Assembly: GCA_032821775.1 (NCBI GenBank)
Contig: JAVLRN010000008.1
Location: forward strand, 682,001 to 746,000
DNA: 64,000 bases
DNA from: Sanguinoderma infundibulare
Lineage: Eukaryota > Basidiomycota > Agaricomycetes > Polyporales > Polyporaceae
Direction: 5' to 3'
In this document: one piece after another, positions 1 through 11,745 of the stretch
Position numbering within the stretch: the first letter of the stretch is position 1
How the letters are laid out: every line of letters starts with the position of its first letter
Made by a program: the position numbers and the translations under genes
Notes under the pieces: generated by a model
What the model was told of the DNA's origin: nothing
What the model saw: only the letters and a program-made list of their open reading frames with translations
The model's database searches: none

Positions 1-1060
1 GAAAGCCGCACACCCGGAGCAAGAATTTGCGCGCCTCGCGGTGCTCGCCGCCGTTGGCTGACGGAGTTTTGAACCGGTTTGGAAACGCGTCCAGAACGGC
101 GGCTGGCGCACTGGCGACGCGCTCTCGCTGGTCCGAAAGAAGTCGGGTGCATGGTTCAAACAAAGCCTGTCGGAATTCGGAGCATAAGATGGGTGTGTCA
201 AAACCCACAAGTCAGTACACACACACCTTAATAAGCCAGAAGATATCGAAGCCACTTTGAGACAAGCACGGATGAATGTATTAGCCACTAGCTGACTGAG
301 AGTCTGAGAACTGCGGGGCACTGTGAATGTGTAACACGGTCCCTGAAACAAACGGCCTGGAGGGCCGGAGTTCCTAGCGTCAATAGTTGAAGTAGACTGT
401 ACTTTATATTTGCGTTCATGGGCTCGCTTCGACTGCACGCTTTGAATTCGACAAGAAAGTATACGATGCCTATCGATCTTTGTATGACCACTTTGAGGAC
501 GCTGAATCCCAGGTGTCCGTAATTGCGAGTCCAGATCGCCTCCGGTAATTCCGGCAGACTTACGCCCAGTGGGACCAAGCGCCGTCCGTCGGGGTCGGAA
601 GCGGCGTGGCGCTTTCTTTAGACCTATAACCCGTCGGAGCAGCGGAATGGCTATCTAGTTTGAAGGCCAATAAAACGGCCTTTCTACAAGACGGAACACG
701 TTGAATGAGCTTCCAAGTACTTGGTCTCGCCGAGTGACGGTGGAAAATGCGACAAAAGGGACGTACCAAATCGCTTTTTGACCTCCATTTGGTCTCCAAA
801 CTGCATACACGATGTCAGAAGACACATATACGACCCAAAGAGGACTGCCTTAGACCAAGAAACACGCATATATCGAAAGGAGTCATGGTGGGCAGCTGCA
901 AAACAATAGCCGAGCCTTGGCGGTGCCGTCACATACCATCTCCCTGTGACACGATGTGACTCATGGCGTGACTATTTCCCGAAAAGGGACGGGGCGCAGC
1001 TGTGGCTGAGCTCCGCCGCCCGACCTCCATCTCTCCGTCACTCTCCTCATTTCCACCACC
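1..1060. other. No supported gene
   Basis: I see only short open frames on both strands here, without recognisable domains or consistent splice structure. The last 60 bases are pyrimidine-rich and end in ACCATGG, which fits the 5' leader of the PIN-like gene that starts at 1061. Confidence 0.5.
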
Positions 1061-2666
1061 ATGGCCGACGCAACGGTCGTCTCGAACAAGCTCGCGATGT
1101 CCCGCGCCCTCGGGGCGGCGTTCTTGAACCACCAGGTCGAACAACTCGAGAAATCCGTACACACGGCCGGCAACTGGCGCGAGCGCCGCAGTCCTGACAA
1201 CTGGAGGGTCGGAGACACCAAGAAGAGCTTCGCAAGCCCGAAGATCGCCCAGAGGCGTCGCGAGGAGAGCGCAGATGATAGGCCGAGGCAGCCGAGTCCG
1301 AAGATCGAGAGGGAGTACGAGAGGAGGGAGCGGCGCAGCGAGGACGGCAAGGGGCAGAAGGAAGCTGATGTGGTCGTTGTGGACGCTAGTGTGCTCGTCC
1401 ACGGGCTCTACCACATCAAGAAATGGTGCAGGGAGGGTCGGGAGGAGGTTGTGATTGTCCCACTCGAAGGTCAGTCTCCTATCACTTAACCGCCCTCTTC
1501 TGTGTGGGGTCTGTCTGCAGTCTATCGCCCATCCCGACCTTGCGATTTGGGCGGGACGCTTGCAAAGTGGTATGGCGGTCTTAGGGGGACGGGGTCCAGC
1601 TGACCTACGCCCTCGCCCCACCATGAGCACCCCAATCACTGGGGAACCGTCCGTGCGAGGGAGGGCACGGACGGTTCCCTAGGAGTTTGTCATACCTCCC
1701 TGGTTTAACGCTGGCGGTTCTCCGATCCTTCGAGACTCTATATTGTTTCGCGAGACACGGTCATTGCAGAAACCTTTAACTCCGTAGACTGTTTCCGTCG
1801 CTCCCCACTTGTACTTAGTGGAGTGTACAAGAGGAGTGACTCTCAGATCTCAACCTTATATCTCTGTACCTTGATTCCGCATATACTGACCGCGCCGCAC
1901 AGCCCTAAACACTCTCGATCTCCTTAAAAAGGGTACGAGCGCGCTCGCCCAACGCGCCCGTGCCGCTTCCCGCATTCTCGAGGCTCAGGTCGGCACGAAC
2001 CCGCGAATCCGCGTCCAGCGCGATGACGCCTTCGTTTTATGGGACGAGATTCCCTTCGAAGAGCAGGTCGCCGGCACGCAGACCACAGCGCCCGAATGGA
2101 TCCGTCGTACGATATGCTGTGCCCGTTGGGAAGTTGAGCATGTTGCCGAAGAAGTCCAGGATAAGGACGAGAAGCCTTCCACTGCCAAGCCCCGCGTCGT
2201 TATAGCCGTGGCTTCTCCCCCCGCTGACTCCCAACCCGAGGCCACAAACTCTCCTCCCATCTCGGCGTCCCCTGTGCCGCTTCCGGCTCCCCAGCCCAAC
2301 AGGCACGAGTCCCGTCTTTCTGCAGCCCTGGTCACACGATGGGCTTCGAAGGCTGGGGTCGAGGTCCTCGAAGTCACCTCTGCCCCTCCTCACCCTCACC
2401 CACACGCTGGGCACACGAACGGCAACGCAGACGCCCCGAATAAGAGCCGCCGATCCGGTGAAGAGGAGCGCCCGAAGCGCAACCCAGGTGGTCGTGGCCG
2501 CCGCAACTCCCGCGGAGGCGGTCCCGGACCTCGCCCTCCCCCGAACGCGGGGGCGGGAACTGGGATGGTAGAGCGGCCGCAAGCGGTGATGACCATGATG
2601 GAGATGGTCACGCAGCCAAACCGCGTCGTGCGCGTCCTCGCGCGCGGAGAGAAGCTCGACCCGTAG
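1061..2666 (+). CDS. PIN-domain-like protein, 2 exons, about 390 aa
   Basis: Two exons, 1061-1469 and 1903-2666, join in frame (1,173 nt). The start is in an ACCATGG context. After a charged N-terminus the protein reads VVVDASVLVHGLYHIKKW at about residues 107-124 and then VPLEALNTLDLLKKGTS across the splice. This is the usual look of a PIN nuclease fold: a hydrophobic strand ending in an acidic residue, followed by a helix and an (I/V)PxxVxxELDxL-like strand. PIN proteins are metal-dependent RNases acting in RNA decay or processing; which one this is I cannot say. The C-terminal half is Pro/Arg/Gly-rich and low complexity. The intron (433 nt) is far longer than the 50-65 nt usual in this window and contains a strong hairpin. 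No neighbour suggests a pathway. Confidence 0.65.
1639..1682. repeat. Perfect inverted repeat inside the PIN-gene intron
   Basis: Arms 1642-1656 (GGGAACCGTCCGTGC) and 1665-1679 are perfect reverse complements around an 8-nt loop. In RNA the stem extends to 18 pairs with one G-U. It lies inside the unusually long 433-nt intron, so it may be a small foldback insertion or an RNA structure. Confidence 0.8.
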
Positions 2667-2814
2667 GCTACCTATGCTTCGGTCGATCACCTCAACCGGT
2701 CAGTCATTCAGTGAATTCACTTTCGCCCACCAATGAGATCGCTTACAATCCATATGCGCAGATGACATAGCGGTCTCTCGATTCGAGCCTAGCAATCCCC
2801 ACGTAGAGGAATCA

Positions 2815-2965
2815 CCCGTTCCGGACGCACCCAGCCTTCGCGGCTGGGCGTCGCACGCGCCAGCGCGTGCACCCCTTCGCCCGACCCGACTGTTCGCTCG
2901 TTCCCGCCTCCTCGGCGGAGCAGCCATAAGTCGGGTCGGCTACCCGCCCCGTTCCGGAAACGACT
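2815..2965. other. GC-rich multi-stem segment, possible structured RNA or foldback element
   Basis: Three inverted repeats occur in a row. CCCAGCC (2830-2836) pairs with 2842-2848. GCACGCGC (2853-2860) pairs with 2863-2870. CCGACCCGACT (2881-2891) pairs with 2929-2939 around a smaller GCC/GGC stem. CCCGTTCCGGA-like sequence flanks the block on both sides. No protein frame is convincing. I do not recognise an RNA family. The rest of 2667-3661 shows no supported gene. Confidence 0.35.
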
Positions 2966-3661
2966 CATCATGGGATTGACGGAGCGCGCCTTTGCGCGAT
3001 GATTTCCGATTTTCCCAGCAACAGATCCCGTGGCTCGAGCGCTATAGTATGCAGTACGGATCTCCTCGTTTCTCATGTTTGTGTCGCATCGAGTTCTGAT
3101 ATTGGATATTTGTTTGCTGCTCTGGCGTCGCACATGCTCCTCTACAGTTGCTTGTCGTTTGTCCCGGTGCCGGTCATGGTCCCCGTCTCCACGATCCACT
3201 CAACCCACCCCCAAGTTCCAACCCCTATGCGATTCCTATTTTCTCTGTCTATCGTCTCGTGTACCCAACGTATGAAATATCCTTCCTCTTTGTATGGCTG
3301 CATTCCGATGTCTTGGTTGTGTGTTCGATATATGATATGTGAAGATTCTTGTCGTTTCCAGAGCAACGCCTCAAGTCTGAATTCAAACTCGTCCTGTGGT
3401 CCACTGGCCCTGGTCCGGCGCAATACAAACCCTGTTCAACATTAGACCCTCTCGTGTATCGTACAACTTCTTCGGCGAACCATAAATAGTTTAAAGTAAT
3501 CCTACAGCGCGGCTGGCCAGCCTGAGAACTTCATTCCGGCGGACATTTGGACAAATTCCATTCGCACACCCCCTTCCCCTTGAACATCCGACTTGGGAGC
3601 TCAACACATATGTATGACGTCCCGTCGCACGCCAACGGCTTGGGCATCGTCCGCGAGCTTT

Positions 3662-5946
3662 CTAATAATCGTCGATTGAGAACAGGCAGTGTCTTGCTTG
3701 TCCAGCTCCGACGCGGTGTCTCCGGACGTGCCAGAGCCTACTCGCAGGGGGTTTACTTAGTGGAGGCCAAGCACAGGGGGGAAAGCATATGTTTATGTGC
3801 TCACCATTGCTGCTACTGCGTGCCCTGGCGTGCAATTCGATCGCGAAAGGGGTATTCGGGTGAGCACACTCCTGCACGCGGCCTTCGGTGCCGAATATGT
3901 CCGTGCCGGTCATGGGGATTGTAGCGAGGTCGTTGAGCGACTGCCTGCTGTTCAGCCTATGGGGCAGAGGAGGGGCGAGTGCGCGTGAGCACTCTCTTCG
4001 AACCATGTGGATTGTGCAGACCAGACTTACGCCGCGAGGAACGTGTTCGCGTATACTGAAAGGTCCCAGTGAACTCCATGGAGATGTCGACCGAAAGGGG
4101 GAGGACGTACGTTTGGGGATCAAGATGGATAAGGCTGTCCATATCCCGTCATGGGTAGGAAGTATTACAAGCTACAGGAAGATGGGTTTAGTTTCAGCTT
4201 GCATCCCTCGGTTTGAAAAAGATTATCGCGGTGCGTACGACCAAAAACAACGAGCACATGCACGCGCTATGTAGGCCGATGAGCAGAATTAGTGTTTGCT
4301 TGTGACGGTCGCTACGCGAGGGGTCGACCTTGTAATGAAACCTATTGGCACATTATCGTCAGCACCACCGTCTGACCGCCATGGGATGCTCGGATCCGAC
4401 CTGTGGTAATCGTGTATAGGAACAGGACATCCAACACGGAATCGGTGCTTAAGAATTGAACGGTCAGAAAGCGAACATGCGTGTGCAACGCTGATACCGC
4501 CCAATCTCACCGCATGGACCCACAACGGCTCTGACGCAGGGCAATGGTTATGACGGCGGTCACGATGATGTCGGCGCACGAGCCTAGACCAGCCGCGCAA
4601 GTTGAGACCCACTGGCAGGCAAAGGATTCAGTGGACTAGACAACGGTGTGAGAGATTGTGGTCTCACTGTCTTTGACACATAGCCCCCTGAAAAGCCTTG
4701 CGGAGCGTATCGAAACCTGACGAAGGGCAAGGTAAGATGGTCGTGTACGACCGAGATGTGGATGTGTATTCCGAATACGGACTCGAGGATCACCGTCGCT
4801 AGTAAAGCGGGAGTCAGATTAGCAGATCCCCTAATCAAGGACCTGCCTTACCGATGCAAAATCCTATGTCCACGAACAGGAGTTAGATGCTCGTCGCGGG
4901 TGCAGTGGCGGTGAATGGTCGCTCGTCCTCTTACCGAACTCTGCAACGAGCAATAGCACCTTGTCGAGGGTTTAACCTCAGCACAATCGTCATCTTCAAA
5001 CATGAGGAGACGCACCGCAAGACACACCCAAATCCTGTATCTCTTTCCAACTGTATGTGGGCGGCGTGCCGCTGAGCATACCATCAGGCCTCATAACTCT
5101 GGGGGCTTACAGATATAGGCTCGGCGAGCGAAGAAACTGCCTAAAATCAGGAAGAGGTATTTACGTTACCCAGCGAACACTCACGATTTCGCGGTGCAGA
5201 TGATAGAACCCTGACGCAACGAGCCAGTTAATGGCTGGGCAAGGACGGGATGGTACCAAGTACGCACGTTGAAAAACACCAGCAGCTACATATATTTATA
5301 TCAGCGTGGCGTCGACACTATCGAAAAAGGCGCACATACCATCAAGGTACTTCACGTTGTCAATGCTCGTGAGCGACTCCTAAAAAGATGAGGCTAAAAA
5401 TACACGCCCACCTTGTGGGACGCTGGAGTTCCGCGGGTTGGAAATATTTAGAGATCAGATAGTGGTAACTGAATTTGTCCGAAGACCATCAGTACTGGGC
5501 ACCGTAAGCTGGAAATCACCGCCCAGACCGTCCGACTCACCATACGTGGCAGGTCAAGCCAACGTGGGCGGTTTCGAGCATGCTGGTGGGCATGAATTCC
5601 GAAGAGTCGACAGATTTGAATGGGCGAGACTCACATTGTGAGGTACACCTGCATACAGAAGGCGTGTTACTAAGTGGCCGTGCACGAAGACTATCGACGA
5701 GGCCGCCACGCACCGCTACCTTGAGCAACACCCCATCGGAGGAATACAACCGACTGTATCGATACACTTGGTGCAGCACCACCCCGTAGAGTCTGCATAA
5801 GATAATGCTAGTCAATAGTCCAAAATGTGTTACACGCGATGGACCACGTACATGAGCCCAAAGAACGTCCCAATAAGCATCGCCCCGAAGGAGCCGTCGA
5901 TAGAGATATGCGGCAATTCCACGACGGGAGGGTCGGAGGAAGACAT
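3662..5946 (-). CDS. DUF6534-type multi-pass membrane protein A, 21 exons, 357 aa
   Basis: Exons, 5'->3' on the minus strand: 5946-5852, 5792-5714, 5648-5635, 5582-5541, 5468-5412, 5349-5340, 5285-5268, 5210-5185, 5136-5111, 5050-5016, 4959-4935, 4863-4852, 4798-4783, 4716-4668, 4611-4511, 4447-4401, 4341-4329, 4266-4239, 4171-4111, 4055-4031, 3956-3662. They sum to 1,074 nt with no internal stop. The product has the family's landmarks: SIDGSFGAMLIGTFFGL near the N-terminus, then YGVVLHQVYRY, LETAHVGLTCH, FFARRAY, AEFGFCIA, SCADIIVTAVI and RTDSVLDVLFLY, and YANTFLAALNSRQ near the C-terminus. DUF6534 proteins are fungal multi-pass membrane proteins of unknown function. Donors are mostly GTRNGY; exon 13 uses GTCCGT and exon 16 GTCGGA. 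The end may be spliced differently, since the last 40 residues do not match paralog B. Confidence 0.72.
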
Positions 5947-7184
5947 TGCTGCAGCCGGACGATAGGTGGCTTCGGAGGACATCCCACTGATCTACGCGCG
6001 AACTTCGAAGTTCCGTTATATCTTGGCCGTACCGCGCTCGAAGAAGTCATATGAGGGGCCACACGATACAGCTGACTTGAGACACATGGCGGAGGGCTGA
6101 TGGTAGAATTGGTTTCGGAATATCGCACACTCAAAAGAGAGTTAAGACACACACCAATATGACCGTGATTCTGTATTAATCTTGTTGATTGAAAGATCGA
6201 CATGGTCGTGACAGCCTGGCAACGACTTCCGTGCAGGATATGCCAGTCGACAGGTGAGGAGCCTCATACTCCGCCAACGAGCACCCATATCGAGAAGGGA
6301 GAGACAACTCATCAGCGATCTCAAATCACAGAGAAGAGTGGAACACGTGGACGGCACCATAATATGTTCATTGCGCATCCATTTTAAGTGAACGGCGATG
6401 GCGCGAGACTGCTGAAATTGAACCACATACCCGAACGACTTTAGCCCTGGTTAGAATCGTATACGTCATCGAAGTCGGACTCTGCATCTCCGAATCACGG
6501 GCGTGGCGCAGGCATGCGAACGGCTTGAACTCGGACGCGTCGCACAAGGGAGCCTAGCAGTGACCGATCCGGTGAGGGACAACACACTCGAGCACAACAA
6601 CCCTTGCCGCAGTCATCGCAACTTGCGGGGTTGACGCCGGGGCTCAACCAACTGGAGTCATGAGGAAATGAATACGATGGAGATATATCTGCTGCATCTT
6701 GAAATCACTATCCTCGCGAGCGGAGAGACCTCGCAGAGCGCGTTGAAGCTATAGCATAGTAATCAATTAGTGCTTCCGAGAACCGATCAGCACGGTCCGC
6801 CATGAGACTGCTTACGATACATGTTCGGCAGTGTTCCTTGCCACACTCGGTGGTCGCGAGAGCCCTCCTCTGTAGCGTTGCATCGTATATGTATCTGTCA
6901 TCGTCATCAACCGCATTGTACAATACATTTCCTGTTCCGGTAGGTTCTCCACATATCCTTCCAACACCATGCTTTTCGATAGATTTGATCCGCACGTATG
7001 GGCAGCTCAACAGATATTCACGACGTTCTTGTGCACGTTGACAACTCGAGTCCCATCCGAGAGCTCCTCCGCAGCCCCTTGCTGCAAGTAGGCCCTTTGC
7101 TTGTCCGATCCCGTCCCCACGGACGTAGAGCCTGGCGCAGTGGCCATCAAAAGCTATCCATGCCAGGCGAAGGATGAACCGTAG
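5947..7184. other. Spacer between tandem paralogs, no supported gene
   Basis: Only short frames. The part next to gene B (about 7090-7184) still resembles the sequence at the 3' end of gene A (about 3690-3780), so the duplicated unit extends past the coding region. Confidence 0.5.
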
Positions 7185-9254
7185 CTACGTACCATCCCTG
7201 TTTGCGTTGGTGCGCAATTCGATCGCGACTGGGATATTCGAATGAACACCCTCCTGCGCATCGACCTCCGTCCCGAATACGTCCGTTCCAGGAATGCGGA
7301 CTGCAGAACCGTCCTTGAGCGACTGTCTGCTGTTTAGCCTGTGAGAACGGGGAGGCGTTAGGATGTTTCTTTCAGTGACAGATCGAGGTGGGTGGTCTCA
7401 CGCGGCCAGGAGCGTGTTCGCGTACACTGACATATATATATCGGCGGCGGTCAGTCTCAGTGCACGACCAACGACAAGAGGCGGGAAGCATACGTTTGGT
7501 CACGACCACGGATATCCCGGTATATATTCCGAAATCTCGAGGTCGAATCGCAGCCTGTGCAAGGTTTGTCGGTCACGAGGCATCCCGATGGAATGCGGCT
7601 TGGCAGGTCTGCATGTACGCACAATGAGGAACAAGGAAAACATAGAGAGACTTGTCGACCAAAGTCAGCCTCGATTTATATCCCAAGACGCATTCCGAGG
7701 GCTTCACCTTGTGAGCAGCCCTGATGCGATCGTGTACAAGATCAAGACGTCCAATTTCGAGTCCGTACTAGGCGGGATGGTCAGAAGGTATGGCCACTTG
7801 TCCGGATCAAGAAACTCACTGCTTGAACCCGCCACGACTCTGGCGCAAAGCGAGGATCAAAACGGTGGTCAAGATGAAGTCTGCGCAGACCACTAGGCCG
7901 CATACACATGCTATGAGCCACTGTTATGATGTCGTGAGATAGAGCAAGACGCGATTGAGAACTCGAGGAAATGGTATATGCTCACGGTCTTCGATACGAA
8001 GTCCGTATACGAGTTCACTTGAATCCTGAGGCAAAATTGCGGTGAGATTCTTCCAACGGCGAAGCAATAGGAGGTTTAAATACGAACTCAACGGTAAATA
8101 ACGCTGACGCATCATCGATCAGTTGCCTCCCGCGTTACAACATGATGGAATTTACGCCTTACCAATACAGAAGGCTATGGGTCCAGCAAGAGTCAGCAAG
8201 TAGCGCCACCGTAGACGAACATAGATCGAAACTCACCAAGCTCAGCAAGCAAGAAGAAACACTTGAAAGCCTTTGTTTTAGTAAGGAATTTGCCACACTA
8301 TAACCTACAACACCTACGGCTACAGCCACCCATATCCGATACCGTTGCCCAACTATGGACAGTTCGCGCATCAGCGAGACATATCGACCGTTGTCGCTGC
8401 TACTCACAAAGATAGGCCCGGCGAGCAAAGAATCTATTCCAAGTCAACGGCCGACCTTGCGACAACCAGATGAGTGTAGGGGAGGACCAAGGCTCACATT
8501 TGGGATGTGACAACAATCATGCCCTGAAGACAAGACGTGAGTTAGTCTATGTCACTGGTGCCAATAATCCACTACGCACCGTTACTATTGAAAGCATCTA
8601 TGGCGTCGAGGTTAACGTGATATCATGATGTGGCGAATAAAGCCCGTATTTTTCACCTGAATGGGCCTGCCAAGCACAAATCCCATGCAATATTCAGTGA
8701 CTCTCACTAAGAAAAAAGGTATCATGGGGAAATTTACCGAGTAGGATGATTGAGCATCGACGGATTGAAGTATTGTGAAACAAGGTAATAATAACTGGTA
8801 TTCAGGAGCATGAGTATCGCAGTCTGGAAAATCGAACTCGAACTCAGATTCACCATGTGTGGCAGCTTATGGCTATGTTGACGGTTTCAAGGATCCTACA
8901 GGGGACTCGACTCAGATGCTAGACGTCGAGCACTAGCGAATAACATGTACACCGTCGTGTATACCTGTATGGAAGAGGAATATCCGAATATGGGTGAACG
9001 TCGCACAGGTAATGTTGAGAGCCGTACGTACCGCAAGCTTGAGCGCTATCTTATCTGAGGTATACGTTGTCATGTATTGATACGCTTGGTGCAGAATGAT
9101 TCCATAGAGCCTGATGACGTGGTTAGCTCGAAAGGCAAGCATGAGTAAAAGCCTCGTACATTAGGCCGAGATACGACCCGATAAGGATAGAGCCGTAGGA
9201 ACCGTCAAGAGACATGTGTGGCGGCTCGGCCAAGGGAGGAACGGGAGAAGCCAT
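7185..9254 (-). CDS. DUF6534-type multi-pass membrane protein B, 20 exons, 307 aa
   Basis: Exons: 9254-9160, 9110-9032, 8964-8951, 8895-8854, 8794-8738, 8666-8657, 8597-8580, 8523-8498, 8433-8408, 8352-8318, 8261-8237, 8174-8163, 8103-8088, 8025-7986, 7920-7820, 7767-7708, 7650-7623, 7554-7494, 7426-7402, 7338-7185. They total 924 nt, open throughout. Exon sizes and phases match paralog A exon by exon, except for one intron present only in A (A exons of 47+13 nt equal one 60-nt exon here) and small length changes in two exons. Landmarks: MSLDGSYGSILIGSYLGL, YGIILHQAYQYMTTY, LETVNIAISCH, FFARRAYL, AELAFCIA, VCADFILTTVLILALRQS, YANTLLAALNSRQ. Several predicted membrane helices; function unknown in the family. 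It is a tandem duplicate of A on the same strand, about 3.3 kb apart. Confidence 0.75.
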
Positions 9255-10216
9255 TGCGAAAGTAGAGAAGAGCTGGCCTTTGACCGATGACCGATGAGGC
9301 AGAGCCCCGGGCTAGGTTATGTATATCCTTCTGGCAGCGTCGTAATCGAAGGACGCGTACAGCATTATGTGTCACGATCGCACACAATCTCCTAAGAAAT
9401 CGAAACGATGACAGTTGAACAGCTAAGCGGTGAGACGTGAACCGAAACTGATGGCAGAACCAAAAACCACCATGCCTACCCTTGTATCACGCCCCTCGAT
9501 GTCAGGTTCAGACGCCATCTGATCATGGTTGGGGCGGTCAGTCGAAGGCTGATACTAACTGCTGAAGCTGACGTTGTTCGTCGACACTGTTAAGCCACCA
9601 GAAGAGAAGTTGATACCTCAGCTCATGGCCACCACCATCTCGATCGAGCCGCAGCGGCTCCGAGAGGAGGGGAACCTAACTGTGGCCCGCACTAGAAGTT
9701 ACGAATGCTATGCTCAGATATCACTAGACACAGAAGCGAACAAACCACATGCCTTGTTTTTGCCGCGCGCATCGGCATCGGAGGCTCCGCACTCCGGCGA
9801 ACTTCGCAGGAGTGATCGTTCAACTGGATGAATCTGCCCCCGGTTGCATACTGCTTCCAAGGATAACCTCGTTGTAGGCATCCGCCTAATGATGCAACAA
9901 CTAAAAGCTACCGAAGACGAGAACCAACGCGAGCGGTGGCGCGAAGGGTTGGATCGCGCGATTCAACTCCGCAGGTTGATAACGGAACCCGAAGAAGCAG
10001 ATAGAGAAAAGGAACGCCTCGTTCCGAAGCCGCAGGCGGTCTGATAACGACAGCAGTTCATCATGAGGTCGGTGGCACGCCAGGGTCTACAAACCTTGAA
10101 AGGCCTGTGATTGTTTGTCAAGGCGCCAGTAAACTGCTGGTACCTCCGTCGGCGGCAGCCACCGACTTGGATAGCGGCGGAGGTCTGTGTTTCTTCGTGT
10201 TCACTCGGCCGTTGCA
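9255..10216. other. No confident gene; short unassigned frames
   Basis: Plus-strand frames at 9574-9831 and 9844-10044 share a phase and are separated by one stop. The second is rich in Glu/Arg/Lys and looks helical (LRRLITEPEEADREKERL). I do not recognise either and cannot find a splice that joins them well. They may be a decayed gene. Confidence 0.3.
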
Positions 10217-10490
10217 TCTGAGCATACGGACAGGTCGTGGGTACCGTGAAACCCGTCAACGTCAACACTTTGTGTCGAAAATAGAACTGCACGGACTCAC
10301 CAACTTCTCGATCATTCAAGGCTTCCCATTCAGTGCGTTATCCCGCCTTCGAAGCCTTCCCGCTTGATGTTGATCAAGTAGTTCGTTATTCTCCTGCAGT
10401 GCCTCGAGGTTGGTCCAAATGTGTGCCACTTTGCTCTCGTAGTGCTTCAACGCTTGCGTACGCGTCTATACACTCGGTTCTATCAGGAAT
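10217..10490 (-). pseudogene. Diverged partial duplicate of the prefoldin-5 3' end
   Basis: This stretch aligns with 10698-10990, the last exon and 3' flank of the prefoldin subunit 5 gene, about 485 bp away. Shared words include GCGTTATCCCGCCTTCGAA around the stop codon and TTTGCTCTCGTAGTGCTTC in the exon. The copy carries substitutions and a deletion of the Gln-rich tail. It lacks the upstream exons, so it cannot encode a prefoldin subunit. Confidence 0.8.
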
Positions 10491-10815
10491 AAGCAGAGAG
10501 AACCAACGGCATATTCTGTAAATGAAGGCCATCTGACATTCTGTCGCAAATGCCTCAAAGGAGTTCGTCTTGGAGAGAGTAGTATGTCAAGGTCCCGGCA
10601 CGTTAAAATGCGGTAGACCGCCAGCATCAGCCCACAGACACAGATATCAGAGCAGCAGGGAGATATGCGCAGAGGTCCTTCTTCGTATACACCGTTACAT
10701 CTAAGCATACAAACATATCTTGGGGACCCGGGAACCCGTGAACACTTCGTGTTGAAAAACAGAACTGGGAGGACTCACCAACTTCTGGCTCCTCCAACAG
10801 CTCCAGTCCAGCGCG

Positions 10816-11558
10816 TTATCCCGCCTTCGAATCCTTCCCGCCGGCTTGCTGCTGGAGCTTGAGTTGGAGGATGCTGATGAGGTAGTTCATGTTCTCCTGC
10901 TTCTTTTGGATTGTCTCCTGGAGCGCCTCGAGGTTCGTCCGGATGTACTCGACTTTGCTCTCGTAGTGCTTCAACGCTTGCGCACGCGTCTGTCGCGCCC
11001 ACATGATCTCTCTCAGCGAACGCTCCGGGTTGGATACGGGAACGCGAGGCGATCGCCAGGGTGGAACAGGTGGAATGAGATGCGCACCTTCTTGACGTAG
11101 TATCCTGTCCCGACGTCGACGATGACGTGCTCCAGATCTCGCAGCTTCCCAGGGACGTAGAGGGAGTTCGTGAGGGGTACCAGAATCTGCTTCTCTGGAG
11201 AGTGCCCATGCATCCCGAATGCCCCTCCGATCAGCCAACGCCCGCTCGACTGCAGCACGAACGGGTTGGACGCACCCTTGTTCTCCGGCTTCACCTGCCC
11301 AACGTTCTCGATGCACGCCTTGAACTTGGTCTGGGCTTGACGCAGCTGGGCGTATGAATTTGACAGATGCGTGAGCTCCTGTAACAGCGTGATACGGGGC
11401 AGGGCGAGGGGGATTCCGAAGGTGAGTACGGATCTAGAGCGGAAGGAGGTTAGGATATCACGCACTTCTTCGAGCTGCCTCCTCACGTCCGCGAGCTGTG
11501 GAACATCGAGGTCTGTCACGTTGATCTGCTGGGGCTGAGCGGTCGAACTGGACGCCAT
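10816..11558 (-). CDS. GIM5: Prefoldin subunit 5, 4 exons, 158 aa
   Basis: Exons 11558-11466, 11378-11276, 11194-11088 and 10989-10816 total 477 nt in frame. The protein is an alpha prefoldin subunit: INVTDLDVPQLADVRRQLEE forms the start of the N-terminal coiled coil, EKQILVPLTNSLYVPGKL and VIVDVGTGYYVKK form the beta-hairpin core, and YIRTNLEALQETIQKKQENM forms the second coiled coil. Length is close to the usual 150-160 residues. In eukaryotes subunit 5 sits in the hexameric prefoldin that hands nascent actin and tubulin to the cytosolic chaperonin CCT. All introns are 81-98 nt with GTGCG donors. The divergently placed tRNA-Thr starts about 115 bp upstream of the ATG. A partial copy of its 3' end lies 0.3 kb downstream. 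I am confident of the identity; the symbol follows the yeast name. Confidence 0.92.
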
Positions 11559-11673
11559 CTGAGACGGACTACAAGAGATGATGGTATAGGCCAACGTCCT
11601 GCACCAGCTCCTGTACAGGTTAGTCCTTCCAAACAATAAGTCTTCATGATATCTCGCAATCTCGCATCTCGCA

Positions 11674-11745
11674 GCCCGTTTAGCTCAGTGGTAGAGCGCG
11701 CCACTCGTAATGGTGAGGTCGGTTGTTCAATCCAGCCAATGGGCA
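11674..11745 (+). tRNA. tRNA-Thr (anticodon CGT)
   Basis: A 72-nt cloverleaf, without intron. The acceptor stem pairs GCCCGTT with AATGGGC; the D arm is GCTC/GAGC with loop AGTGGTA; the anticodon stem is CGCCA/TGGTG with loop CTCGTAA, giving anticodon CGT; the T arm is GGTTG-TTCAATC-CAGCC. The A and B box sequences are intact, so it is probably active. Confidence 0.93.

Noticed and set aside
929..1639. A 236-residue minus-strand frame opposite the PIN-like gene
   Set aside because: It is the antisense shadow of a GC-rich exon and has no recognisable features.
3657..9300. First reading of genes A and B as decayed pseudogenes with frameshifts and stops
   Set aside because: Each apparent break vanished when 10-16 nt exons with good splice sites were included, and the same exons were found in both copies.
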